Shown here one piece after another: positions 25,001 to 32,481 of a stretch of DNA of 64,000 nucleotides. The number at the start of each line of letters is the position of its first letter. Within the stretch, counting starts at the first letter, position 1. This DNA is from Clostridioides difficile (lineage in GTDB: Bacteria > Bacillota > Clostridia > Peptostreptococcales > Peptostreptococcaceae): contig NZ_OEZH01000097.1 in the NCBI RefSeq assembly GCF_900243075.1, positions 1 to 64,000 of the forward strand. The letters run 5' to 3'. The notes beneath the pieces are model-generated. The model saw only the letters and a list, made by a program, of their open reading frames with translations. It did not search any database and was not told the origin of the DNA. Made by a program: the position numbers and the translations under genes.

Positions 25001-28000
25001 CCTTTACTTTTCTACCTTTTGCATAGTTATTAGATGACATTGCTTCAAAATCACCCATTCCATTTTTCTTTTGATATACTTTATAGTAATCTACATCCTC
25101 AACATCATTCCAGTCAAGTATTACTTTATTTTCTTTTTTATCTACTAAAGTATTAAGTACTATATCTTGTTTAGATTCAAAAGGTTCAATATTTATAATA
25201 CTTTCATAATCAAAAATATTTATTGTATCTGGAGAAGGAAGTTTATCTTCCAGCCCAAACTCTACTACAAAACCATTTTTTTCTTTATTATCTGTTGATG
25301 CTTCATTCCAAAAGGATTGATTTGTTAACATACTTAAAACTTCTTTTTCGCTTTCTGAATCTATTTTTACTAAATAACCTTTACTACCTAAAAACTCTTG
25401 TTTACTTGCTTCTTTTTTAGCATCTTCCAAACTAATTCCATTTGAATAAATAAATTTATAATAATGATTATTTTCATAATTATAAATTATACTTTCAGCA
25501 TCATTACTACTTAAAACTATATTAAAGTTGAATTTCTTACTATTATCATGTTCAATTTTTATTGATTTAATTAAATTTTCAGCATCTTTAATAGTTAATT
25601 CATCATCTATAACTATACTTCTATCAGTTGTTATTTTTTCAATTCCATTTAATGTATAATGAACTTTCATAGAATAATTAAACTCATTACTAAAATACAT
25701 CCTAATTCCATTTACCTTTTCATCTTCTTTAAATTCTATTTTAGCATTTGGAAATTGTGTAAACTTACTTGTTGTCAATAGTTCACCAACATTAAGTTTT
25801 AAGTTTATATTTTTTATTACATTTATTTTTCTAATATGTTCTGTAGTTTGCCCCTTACTGTCAGTTACTTTATATTCTATAATCCAGTTACCTAAAACAT
25901 TTGTATCTATATCAGATACGACTTCTCCTTTGGGAGATATAATTTTAGTATTAATTTTACTTGTTAAGTCTCCATCTATTTCATCAATAGCAGACACTCC
26001 TTCATTTATATCTATTTTACTGTTTGCTTTTAAGGAACTATCTCCAGGTATATTTATAATAGGTGGTCCATCTATAAATAAACCTAATATTGGAATTGTT
26101 TTTATATCACTAATATTGCCTGTATTATCTACAGAAGCCACATGTAGATAATTCTTATCAATTAATTCTCTAAGTGGTATAAAACCATTACTTTTATTTT
26201 TTAATTCAATTGGTGTTGTAGCATTATTATTTACTTCATAAACAAACTCTTTAAAATCACTTTGTATATTTACGTTCTCAACATTAGATGTCCCTATTTT
26301 ATTTCCATCTTTATCAATTGCATTTACATAATATGAGTATTCTGTTCCTAAATCATCTGACTCTAATTGTATTCCTTTTTTTAATCCATCTAATTGTATT
26401 TCATATTGTGGAATTGAAGGAGCTGCTAAATCATTTATGTTATAATCATCTGTTTCATTAATATTTGATGTTACACTCTTACATAAAGACCAGTTAACAT
26501 CTTCTTTTTTCTTAACATAAATATTATAAGCATATACTTCTAAATCACTTGTCCATTTTAAGATTGTTTTTTCTAATTTATCTGCTAATGTAACTTTTAA
26601 ATCTATATCTGGCTTTATTTTAACAGAACTCGAAACTTTATCTAAAAATCCAAGTTTACTAACATTTGAACTTCCCCAACCATTTGCAACTGTATAAGTT
26701 ATAGAAACTGCATCATAAGAATCTCTTTGTACATCAATTTCTCTTGTTGATAAACGGTCATAATCTGATGTTACAAATCTTCCTATTTCTTTCCATACAC
26801 TATTTTTTAATCCTTTAATATAAAAACAATTATTTACTCCACTTGTTTTTGTTAGACTTACAGCACTCATTTTTAAAGGGGACTTAAAATTTATTGTTGC
26901 AGTACTACTCCTTCCAGAATACCACCCTCCTGTTAGAGCTTCTGGTTTATCTGATGTAGTTCCTAAAGGAATATATCTATCTTCTGCTAAAGTAACATTT
27001 AAATTATATTCTAAATTACTGTCACATCTAATTTTTAATGTCTTTAGAACTTCATCCAATTCAGCCTGTTCAGAAATTTGTATAGATAAATTGTTTTCTT
27101 TTTTAGTGTATTCAATATTTTTTAATCTATATTTTATTTCTATATCATTACTAAAACCTGTTTCAAAGTTTATATTTAAATTACCTTTTCTATATAGTAA
27201 GCCTTTAGCATTTGGAAATACTACATTTCCGTTTCCATCATTTTCATAATCACCTAAATTTAGTTCTAAATCACCTTGAATTTGAGGTATATTATAATTT
27301 TGTGTTATTGTACTTTGATTACTACATACATTTGAATTATAATTTATTTTTTCTTCTACACTTCCATTGTTAAATTCAATTTCATTAATTGTACAAGAGT
27401 CTACGCCAGAATGTTTTTGTTTTATAATTATTCCATCATATATATCTTTTTCTACATTTATTTTTTTCTTCCCATTTATTTCTATTGAATCAGTTGTACT
27501 ATCTCCTATAGTTTTCCAAACATTATCCTTTAAACCTTCTATCGTAAAATTTTTATTTGCTTTTATAAGTATATTTTCTATATAAGTCTTATCTTCAAAT
27601 AAAATAGTAAATGTGCTATCATTTTGATTTATAGCTCCATAGAAAGTGTCGTTATTTCCATCAATCGCTCTCTCTGGCTTATATAAACGAGATGGTTTAC
27701 CTTCTACACTTTTAAAGATGGGTAATCCTCCTAGTGAAACATTAAAGCCTAATTTTTTATTACCATTTGTATTTATTTTTAAACTTTTTAATACTTCATC
27801 TAATTCTGTTTGATTCTTTATAGGTATTTTTATATTTTTACCAGTAATGCTTTCTTCTTGTGAGTTTAATGTATACAAGACAGTCACATCATTATACGCA
27901 TTTCTATTGAAGTCAAATCTTAAATAAGTTGCTTCTTTAAGTTTGCCTTCTGCACCTTGAAAACTTAATATTCCATTATCATCTTTATATTCTCCCATAT

Positions 28001-28151
28001 GAAGTGAAATATTTTCATTTTCACTTTGTAAGTTATTCTTATACGTTGGTTTATCAGCAAAAACATTTATATTGCTAAGTGTTATATTTAAACTAGTTGA
28101 ACTTGCAATTACTGTAGATAATAATATAGAAATTACCTTCTTATTATACAT
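19095..28151 (-). CDS. Giant sortase-anchored multidomain surface adhesin
   Basis: About 3,018 residues. The ATG at 28151 is preferred because GAGGGG lies 9 bp upstream; the ATG three codons earlier touches that site. Visible parts: signal peptide 1-35; two F5/8-type-C-like domains (about 155-260 and 400-505); fibronectin-like linkers; at least seven Ig-like repeats of the DUF5011/HYR type (pattern GVxAxDxxDGDLT...V) near 695, 1425, 1970, 2250, 2540, 2630 and 2720; two C-type-lectin-like domains (890-970 and a fuller one at 1620-1757 with WIDGEPNNQSG and GKWND); and an unrecognised globular insert (1045-1290). A Pro/Asp/Asn linker leads to SPKTG (about 2990), a membrane helix and SNRKRK. SPKTG matches the C. 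difficile sortase B signal, so it should be wall-linked and bind host or bacterial glycans. Confidence 0.92.
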   Translation of the reverse strand: MYNKKVISILLSTVIASSTSLNITLSNINVFADKPTYKNNLQSENENISLHMGEYKDDNGILSFQGAEGKLKEATYLRFDFNRNAYNDVTVLYTLNSQEESITGKNIKIPIKNQTELDEVLKSLKINTNGNKKLGFNVSLGGLPIFKSVEGKPSRLYKPERAIDGNNDTFYGAINQNDSTFTILFEDKTYIENILIKANKNFTIEGLKDNVWKTIGDSTTDSIEINGKKKINVEKDIYDGIIIKQKHSGVDSCTINEIEFNNGSVEEKINYNSNVCSNQSTITQNYNIPQIQGDLELNLGDYENDGNGNVVFPNAKGLLYRKGNLNINFETGFSNDIEIKYRLKNIEYTKKENNLSIQISEQAELDEVLKTLKIRCDSNLEYNLNVTLAEDRYIPLGTTSDKPEALTGGWYSGRSSTATINFKSPLKMSAVSLTKTSGVNNCFYIKGLKNSVWKEIGRFVTSDYDRLSTREIDVQRDSYDAVSITYTVANGWGSSNVSKLGFLDKVSSSVKIKPDIDLKVTLADKLEKTILKWTSDLEVYAYNIYVKKKEDVNWSLCKSVTSNINETDDYNINDLAAPSIPQYEIQLDGLKKGIQLESDDLGTEYSYYVNAIDKDGNKIGTSNVENVNIQSDFKEFVYEVNNNATTPIELKNKSNGFIPLRELIDKNYLHVASVDNTGNISDIKTIPILGLFIDGPPIINIPGDSSLKANSKIDINEGVSAIDEIDGDLTSKINTKIISPKGEVVSDIDTNVLGNWIIEYKVTDSKGQTTEHIRKINVIKNINLKLNVGELLTTSKFTQFPNAKIEFKEDEKVNGIRMYFSNEFNYSMKVHYTLNGIEKITTDRSIVIDDELTIKDAENLIKSIKIEHDNSKKFNFNIVLSSNDAESIIYNYENNHYYKFIYSNGISLEDAKKEASKQEFLGSKGYLVKIDSESEKEVLSMLTNQSFWNEASTDNKEKNGFVVEFGLEDKLPSPDTINIFDYESIINIEPFESKQDIVLNTLVDKKENKVILDWNDVEDVDYYKVYQKKNGMGDFEAMSSNNYAKGRKVKVLNIYPISSVKDTFKNWVTESGQGLINIDTVSNGDFNNNPDFYLKDENGEYKYDVIACGFANITTATSLPEKSVLAINEAKNNNVGILLGHHYIGESIGNFPKFSEEYFMNKYSNTDEVCSYEVELNKSHEALNYPNKLGKIGDVLKIPHTHSNYNAFPFKNDILIKFHNPKRHAYPYNCNKSYEGYSGEINGNNVSQNAYLSIHENTAQIQTGHSGSVTTDEKNMLANTVFYLAQKLDESYLEDINGKDINEPTVPTHKLYQTGIKQGLKFDSEDTGSKFEYYVEGVSEYGDVTHTSNKKMVEIKSGLEGFNYEISDNPIPSSNLVDNINSTDGFISAKELASKRYVHIISIDKAGNKSKIVSLPITGLFIDNPPVLDVGGNLSVSQNEEYDVMKNISAEDDYDGDLTKDIKVSIKNPNGKIVDKFDTSILGKWTIEYSVKDSKEQESREEKTITVKENLDYLNVNLGEPNKTRFCTEFPNASIINNSDKKINGIKLYITSGYNESIVINYTDKGIKKSFKGQQIILDDSYTTEEANSIVKSLKIEHDNTTDFDFNVRVGNSLAEDIVYNSQNKHYYKFVNASGITWEDARKEAEKQELEGVKGHLLTIESDEEQSIINSMSPQCIWINLKRLDGKWVSVIGDEIKEATYFNWIDGEPNNQSGIGVQEDYVQSIKENHGKWNDIPNDTTLPGLLPKFKVNGYIVEFDVNKEISNLNTYEDTAHIKKMISNQDIVLNTVNDDENNYVKLNWNKYKNAEYYKVFRRELNSDSDEFETILENTKENCINDMDGKDITPPIYDFSLIFDKEMNSRLEFHAEEVGTTYEYKVESYDKDNYQTAYSNTSKSTVTSKFKGYSYVVDEKPDTELDNTINNINGKFSFENVTYNTYLHIKAIDEQGNATKTKHIKLADETHNNEPRIVVKGKNRVIKIGEEFNKLDGVKAYDLEDGDLTDKLVIEGEVNNQVKGVYEVKYSVEDNKGLKSEVIVKVHVTGNMNLNIEEQEKDKLLISWNEVKNAVKYKLYRTDVNGYDFEEKGVFADTTFIDNSANDVSSPVITYLNEVITEEETSKIGRFTILSKNIIKLADKEINKDSEQNTELKLLARDLASTYRYFVEAIDINGNVVNSSEIKNGSVSVGLAGFNYIIDNKEDTEAANFVNAKNVLDIDISNSKFKFLHVKAIDSNGNVSKTAHHLISGKYDTNHIPVIRGLNTIRVKEGDKFDQLKGVSAYDTEDGDLTSKIEVEGKVDSNVNGKYILTYKVEDSQGNKREVKRNIIVYADMEIKVTPDFEENNLVISWEENPLKDKVFYEVRKYDYEIGNYKTIGYTEDLSFVDKNAKDIYGSKINNIQGSDMDTDELEDKIILDIDAKDIGASEKYQVRTRLKEDNLILRDMTNEEGVDWGVRGNLSGVVKSFKWKLSNKREDNLKSGMITTSISPNKIEFEHKGYKYIHIMPIDSYDNEGDIVHYEIGKPPVEEVIEPPIIDINGVPVINGVSTATIKIGDEFKIMEGVTAKDYRGQDLTNFIKVKGFVNRYEKGEYNLTYSVIDFKGQETLRTCKVIVIDYSEQLPDSKPDKINSSPEANFWNEDYIYVGEKYGEDRILNGIRVIDEEDGDITHKVTYETDLNINEVGTYAILYSVSDDDGNKVKFTRVVYVIPKGEYKPDLGNNENWKNGRWARIKTYNKYLNVGDTFNIKSGVYAYDDVDGDITSKIKASGIVNTIKPGAYNVTYKVTNSDNNTTIAGATVFVRDGGWDNNNGEEPNPNTDWGSNDNDDSHNNHIPNRPDQPNQDEDDINGDKLPNINDDTGKDDNKDIFIDKDGNKIFPDGIIEKPDGTQIKPNEEGEKPNIDNNGNIIVPPGGIIIFPDGTVIVPENGAIIHPDGKVELNKDEDKNEKNDYDNEHNNPNKFNNITHPSSNNNHDDSYNDSEENNLDKSSSEISPKTGDRGVMGFIITGFLSSICLFFSNRKRK

Positions 28152-28173
28152 AAACACCATCCCCTCATTTTCA

Positions 28174-28208
28174 TAAAAAATAGTCCCTAATAAAGAGACT
28201 ATTTTTTT
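28174..28208 (-). terminator. Hairpin between the small exported-protein genes and the adhesin
   Basis: AAAAAATAGTC pairs with GACTATTTTTTT around CCTAATAAAGA. It lies directly upstream of the adhesin ribosome binding site, so it separates the two transcription units or attenuates adhesin expression. Confidence 0.65.
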
Positions 28209-28229
28209 ACAGATTTACTTTTTTCTCTA

Positions 28230-28409
28230 TTAAAAAAAATGACTTAAAAAGTCATTTTCATTCTCATTTTCTATTCCAAGTTTTATATTTTGTAACTTTT
28301 TTAGTTCATAAGTGTTTTGCAACTCTTGTATCAACTGTTCATGTTTCACTTTTTCATCTTGAAACACTATTTTTATTACTGTTTCTTTTATATTATATTT
28401 ATTCAACAT
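28230..28409 (-). CDS. Hypothetical small charged protein
   Basis: 59 residues from the ATG at 28409, with AGGA 8 bp upstream. It is charged and probably helical (EKVKHEQLIQELQNTYELKK). Its 3' end overlaps a small hairpin (AAAATGACTTAAAAAGTCATTTT), which is unusual for coding sequence. No family is recognised. It follows the two exported coiled-coil proteins by 21 bp. Confidence 0.45.
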   Translation of the reverse strand: MLNKYNIKETVIKIVFQDEKVKHEQLIQELQNTYELKKLQNIKLGIENENENDFLSHFF

Positions 28410-28445
28410 ATACAATATCCTCATTACTTTTATTTAATAAAATTT

Positions 28446-28835
28446 TTATTTTGTACCATTTATCACATCAAAATATCCATCAACATGTGTAACTCCTGTT
28501 GTTATTCCATCCAATACATCTTGTACTGATGCTAAATCATCATTAGCCTTGTTTATTTCATTATTTATAGTTGTAATGTTTGTTGAATCATCTGCATCAG
28601 AACTTCCTTTTAGTTCATTATATCGTTCAGTTAAATTAGCTCTTTCTTCTTTTAATCTATTTACTTCTTCTATTAACTTTGCTTCTCCTTCTGCTAATAG
28701 CTTTGCATCATTATCTAATCCTAGTAATGTATTTATAAGACTATTAGTTGTGTCCTCTCCTGTATATGTCATTGCGACTGCTGAAACAGATAATGTAGCT
28801 ATACCTAACGCAGCTAGTTTTTTAAGATTTTTCAT
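28446..28835 (-). CDS. Exported coiled-coil protein
   Basis: 129 residues. A signal or anchor helix (KKLAALGIATLSVSAVAMTY) is followed by a coiled coil (residues 40-115: AKLLAEGEAKLIEEVNRLKE and so on) and a short tail. The pattern of one export helix, then LLxEGExxLxxxxxxL, then a heptad region is shared with the larger protein encoded just upstream, so the two appear to be relatives with different C-termini. They may form a heteromeric surface assembly. Its ATG follows AAGGAGG. Confidence 0.6.
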   Translation of the reverse strand: MKNLKKLAALGIATLSVSAVAMTYTGEDTTNSLINTLLGLDNDAKLLAEGEAKLIEEVNRLKEERANLTERYNELKGSSDADDSTNITTINNEINKANDDLASVQDVLDGITTGVTHVDGYFDVINGTK

Positions 28836-28849
28836 AATAAAGTACCTCC

Positions 28850-30373
28850 TTAATTTGTTAATACAGGGAAATTATCATCATTTAAATCAAATACTCCCAT
28901 ATATCCAACATAATTATCATCATTATCACCTGTCATTCCAGTGAAAACTACTTTATTCTCAGTTAATGAACACATATTTGTTATTTTTAAATCATTTTGA
29001 GGTTTTATAGTTTTCTTTAAAGTCCCATTTGAAGATACTAGCATTATGCTACTAAAATAATTAGATACTAATATGTCACCATTTTTTAATACAAAGTCAT
29101 ATTTATTACCTATTAAATCATCAGTTGGAATTGAGCTTTCTACTGTTCCATTTGCTGTTATTGTACTAATTGTTTTTATTGCATAAACTACACATTTACC
29201 GTTTATTTCCTGAATTATAGATGTTGGTCTAGAACTGTTTCCATTATAATACGTGTAGTCATTACTTATTTTAATTGTCCATAATTTTGTACCATCTTTT
29301 GTATACTTAGTCGCAAAAGGAAAAGCAGTACTAGAAGTTATATTGTCATATGTCTTACTTGCATAACCTATCACAATTATATTTCCATCTGACATCTCTA
29401 TTGCATTTCCAATGTTAACCGTTCCACCTTCTCCTTTTATTTTAGATTCCCATTGTCGATTACCTGCTTTATCAATACATATAACCCTTGAATAACTACC
29501 TGCTGACATACTACCAACACATAGGTAATTTCCATTTTCAAGCTCTATAATATTTTCAATTGTTTCAGCTGATGTATCTCCACTATCAAATTGTGTTGTA
29601 AACTCTATTTCACCCTGAGAGTCCAATTTTATTACATGTGTCGTATTTGTTGTTAATTTCCCTAGTGAGCTTGTTAAGCTTTTATCTTGAGAAGTAACCA
29701 ATATTAAAGCTCCACCGTTTTTTGTTGCTTTACATAGATTTATATTACTTACACTAGTATTACTTAATTCTTTATGCCATACTTCTGTTCCATTTAGATT
29801 AACTTTTTGAAATATAGTTTTTCCAGTTTTTGTCCCAGTATTAAATTTATTTAATACTAATAACATGTTATTATCTTTCAATAAACAACTTCCTTTTACT
29901 GCATTTATACCATCTACACCTTTTATTTTATTTGCATAAGTGGTACTTCCAAATGAAGGTAGTACATAATCATCATTTAGAGCTTCAGCATATCCTGCAA
30001 TATGTTCTTTAACTGTTGTATATTTATTTAAAGCTTCTTGTATTCTATTAGCATCACTATTAGCTTTATTCAATTCTTCTTTTGCCTTTGATAACTCATT
30101 TGTTGCATTTCTATATTCAACAGTGCCTTTTCTTCCACTATTTTCTAACTTTGTTATCTCTGATTCCAAAATGCTTATCTGATTCTCTATTTCTTTTGCC
30201 TTTGCTACTAAATTTTTCTCTCCTTCTTGTAATAAAGATACTCCTCCTTTCATTTCTATTAGTTTTGTTTTAGCTTGTTCTATTATTGCACTACCATTCC
30301 ACGTTACGAGCAAAGTACTAGTTGCAATTGTTGCACTTACACCTAATGCAACTACTTTTCCTTTAGAAATCAT
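28850..30373 (-). CDS. Exported coiled-coil protein with beta-propeller domain
   Basis: 507 residues. An N-terminal hydrophobic export segment (VVALGVSATIATSTLLVTW) is followed by a coiled coil (about 33-130) and a C-terminal domain built of PQQ/WD-like repeats: KVNLNGTEVWHKEL, KLDSQGEIEFTTQF, CIDKAGNRQWESKI, KYTKDGTKLWTIKI and others, about six blades at 45-residue spacing. Such propellers bind ligands or proteins at the surface. It is paired with the shorter coiled-coil protein 14 bp downstream. I do not recognise a named family. Confidence 0.7.
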   Translation of the reverse strand: MISKGKVVALGVSATIATSTLLVTWNGSAIIEQAKTKLIEMKGGVSLLQEGEKNLVAKAKEIENQISILESEITKLENSGRKGTVEYRNATNELSKAKEELNKANSDANRIQEALNKYTTVKEHIAGYAEALNDDYVLPSFGSTTYANKIKGVDGINAVKGSCLLKDNNMLLVLNKFNTGTKTGKTIFQKVNLNGTEVWHKELSNTSVSNINLCKATKNGGALILVTSQDKSLTSSLGKLTTNTTHVIKLDSQGEIEFTTQFDSGDTSAETIENIIELENGNYLCVGSMSAGSYSRVICIDKAGNRQWESKIKGEGGTVNIGNAIEMSDGNIIVIGYASKTYDNITSSTAFPFATKYTKDGTKLWTIKISNDYTYYNGNSSRPTSIIQEINGKCVVYAIKTISTITANGTVESSIPTDDLIGNKYDFVLKNGDILVSNYFSSIMLVSSNGTLKKTIKPQNDLKITNMCSLTENKVVFTGMTGDNDDNYVGYMGVFDLNDDNFPVLTN

Positions 30374-30443
30374 TATAAAATTACCCCTTCCTAAATGTTA
30401 TTTAATATTTCTAACACACATATTTCTTTGTTTATTTTCTCAT

Positions 30444-30470
30444 TAAAAAAAGTCCCCTGGGGACATTTTA
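30444..30470. terminator. GTCCCC-family hairpin (copy upstream of the propeller gene)
   Basis: TAAAAAAAGTCCCCTGGGGACATTTTA. It shares the flank TTTTCTCATTAAAAAA with the copy at 30729, so the two sites are partial duplicates. Confidence 0.65.
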
Positions 30471-30475
30471 TATAT

Positions 30476-30728
30476 TTCTCTATCAAATTTTTTACTTTAC
30501 ATTAATATTAGTTTCAAATTTTCATAAAAGATTCCTTAAAAGAAACCATTTTTACAGGACCATAAATATTAAATACATAATACTTAAAATCATTAGGTTC
30601 TACACAAAATAATCAATCATTTTTTTCTTATTTCTATTTATCTTTTCACTATTGTTTTATAACTCCTGTAACAACATTTTTCGTTTCAAATTTTCAGATG
30701 AAAATTTTATTTTCATATATTTTCTCAT
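30476..30728. other. Gene-free, partly duplicated gap
   Basis: No gene is recognised in this roughly 250-bp stretch. On the minus strand its left edge encodes KFDREI, resembling the last residues (ELDREM) of the ArdC-like protein, and both are followed by the same GTCCCC hairpin. The gap appears to be debris of a local duplication of the ArdC gene end. Confidence 0.4.
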
Positions 30729-30756
30729 TAAAAAAGTCCCCTGGGGACATATTTTT
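30729..30756 (-). terminator. GTCCCC-family terminator after the ArdC-like gene
   Basis: TAAAAAAGTCCCCTGGGGACATATTTTTT directly follows the ArdC-like stop codon. It probably ends the long conjugation transcript. Confidence 0.75.
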
Positions 30757-32126
30757 TACATTTCTCTGTCAAGCTCTTTATTAAATTGCTTTGTACTATT
30801 ACCTTTAAATTTTTCTAAAATATTTTTTCTTAAAGATGTTTCTTTTATAACTTTTTCATCTTTTTTTACAGCCATAAAAATGCGTTCTGTTAAATCTCTT
30901 GCTTCTCCATCTCCTATATTAAATTCTAATTCTGAGGAAAGTAATTGACTACATTTCTCATTTTTATATAATTTAATTTTCATCTTATGTGTGATTTCAT
31001 CTATATTATATTTCTTTTCCATCATTTCAATAAGTTCATTTGTTACATTAAACTGCCATTTATCACCTCTTTCTATTTCCTTAGCTGTACTGCCAATAAA
31101 TTTTACATATGTATCTTCTATCGTCAATTCTTTATTTTTACTATTATTGTTATCTTTTTCTAGTTCTTCATTATTGCTTTCTTTACCTTTAGTTAGTTCT
31201 CTTTCTCTCTCTAAAGTTAATTCAAGTATTTCTATATACTCTTTAACAGTATCAGACACCTCTTTTAGCAAGTCTTTTTTATGTCGTATATCAGTATCCT
31301 TAGTCCAGTGTTTTATATAATCTAAAGAGTATTCACTTGTATCTATTTTTAAATAACTACATGTTGTATATGCCACCATTTCAGCTTGAAATTCTCTTTC
31401 TTCTATTGTGTAGTTCTCATGTTTTTTGCCTCCATGAAGTTTTGCATGTGCAAGTTCATGTAATAAGGTTTTTACATTTTGAAGTTGAGAATTTCTAGGA
31501 TTTAATGCAATTTCTTTATTTCCATATGTAACACCTTTTGCTACTCCAAGTTCTTCATATGGCTCTACAATCTTAGCACCTATTTTTTCAGCGATATTCT
31601 CCATACCTTTATACATTAGACTATAGTTGCTTATATCTCCCTCTAGCCATCTGTTAGGAAAAATCTTTGGTAAATCACTAGTTTTAGCTGTAGTTTGACT
31701 TATATCAAATACATTTCCTTCCATGTAGTAACATAATTTTTTCTTTGTTTTTATTTCTCCTCTTTTAACTTTTTCTAGTTCTTCCTCTGATGCATACTTT
31801 ATATTTTTTGTATCTCCATTTTCATACATTAAGTATTTACTAAAACAAGGTACAAGAATCTTTACACCCTTTTCTCCTCGTTTTACAGCAAACCCTTTTT
31901 CCTTCCAAAATTTAAATGAACCTACTGCCTCTGCACCTGTAAATTGTTTTTCAATTAATATCCTATTACCATTTGAATAGTCATAAAATTTTGCCATAAA
32001 TTTAAGATAGTTTTCCATTTCTTCTTTTGTGTTAAGACGTAATTCTATTTTTTTATCAACTAATTTTAGATGTCCTTCTATTTTAGCTTTTAATGCTTCT
32101 ATATCTTTCTCATTATATTTTTTCAA
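30756..32126 (-). CDS. ArdC-like antirestriction protein with zincin domain
   Basis: 456 residues. Residues 25-100 form an ArdC N-terminal ssDNA-binding domain (YDYSNGNRILIEKQ, FWKEKGFAVKRGEKGVKILV). The metallopeptidase part has TLLHELAHAKLHG (HExxH, about residue 225) and ERE(F)QAEMVAYTTCSYL, the downstream Glu helix. A C-terminal module of about 100 residues after an acidic linker is unrecognised. ArdC proteins protect incoming ssDNA from restriction in the recipient. It is the last gene of the conjugation cluster. Confidence 0.85.
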   Translation of the reverse strand: MKKYNEKDIEALKAKIEGHLKLVDKKIELRLNTKEEMENYLKFMAKFYDYSNGNRILIEKQFTGAEAVGSFKFWKEKGFAVKRGEKGVKILVPCFSKYLMYENGDTKNIKYASEEELEKVKRGEIKTKKKLCYYMEGNVFDISQTTAKTSDLPKIFPNRWLEGDISNYSLMYKGMENIAEKIGAKIVEPYEELGVAKGVTYGNKEIALNPRNSQLQNVKTLLHELAHAKLHGGKKHENYTIEEREFQAEMVAYTTCSYLKIDTSEYSLDYIKHWTKDTDIRHKKDLLKEVSDTVKEYIEILELTLERERELTKGKESNNEELEKDNNNSKNKELTIEDTYVKFIGSTAKEIERGDKWQFNVTNELIEMMEKKYNIDEITHKMKIKLYKNEKCSQLLSSELEFNIGDGEARDLTERIFMAVKKDEKVIKETSLRKNILEKFKGNSTKQFNKELDREM

Positions 32127-32481
32127 TTTTATTCACCTCGTTATTTTTTAAAAATATTAATTGTCTTTTTCTAAATCTAGCGTTATTACAAAAATAATCT
32201 TTATTATTTTTTATCATCTTTGAAACACATATTAAACCACAAAAGGCTTTTTTTATTTCTTCACTTGCATCACAAAACACACTAAGAACTTCTAATGTAT
32301 TACAAATCTCAAATACTTCATTTAATTTTTTTTCAAAATCTACTCTATTTAATTCATTTAAAGTACATATATCCTCTAATATACTTAATCCTTTATTAAA
32401 ATCTTTAATTACTAGTTTTTCATTTATTTCTATAAAATCACATCCTAAAAAAGTCCCCTGGGGACATCTTTTTGAAACCAC
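32113..32481 (-). CDS. Hypothetical protein, 122 residues, hairpin within its 5' end
   Basis: The frame starts at a GTG whose G is the last base of the preceding stop codon (TAGTG), so translation could be coupled. No other standard start occurs for 30 codons. Its first 12 codons run through a GTCCCC-family hairpin at 32446-32473, so RCPQGTFL would be an artefact of that element unless the coupling is real. The body is acidic and helical (FEKKLNEVFEICNTLEVLSV). It overlaps the ArdC gene by 14 bp. Start uncertain; function unknown. Confidence 0.45.
   Translation of the reverse strand: MVSKRCPQGTFLGCDFIEINEKLVIKDFNKGLSILEDICTLNELNRVDFEKKLNEVFEICNTLEVLSVFCDASEEIKKAFCGLICVSKMIKNNKDYFCNNARFRKRQLIFLKNNEVNKIEKI
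32446..32473. terminator. GTCCCC-family hairpin between the protease gene and its follower
   Basis: TAAAAAAGTCCCCTGGGGACATCTTTT lies just past the protease stop codon, in the region where the next gene would start. Confidence 0.65.

Noticed and set aside
19345-27585. Several plus-strand frames of 60-104 codons within the giant adhesin gene
   Set aside because: They run antisense to repetitive adhesin coding sequence, have no ribosome sites and show no family patterns.
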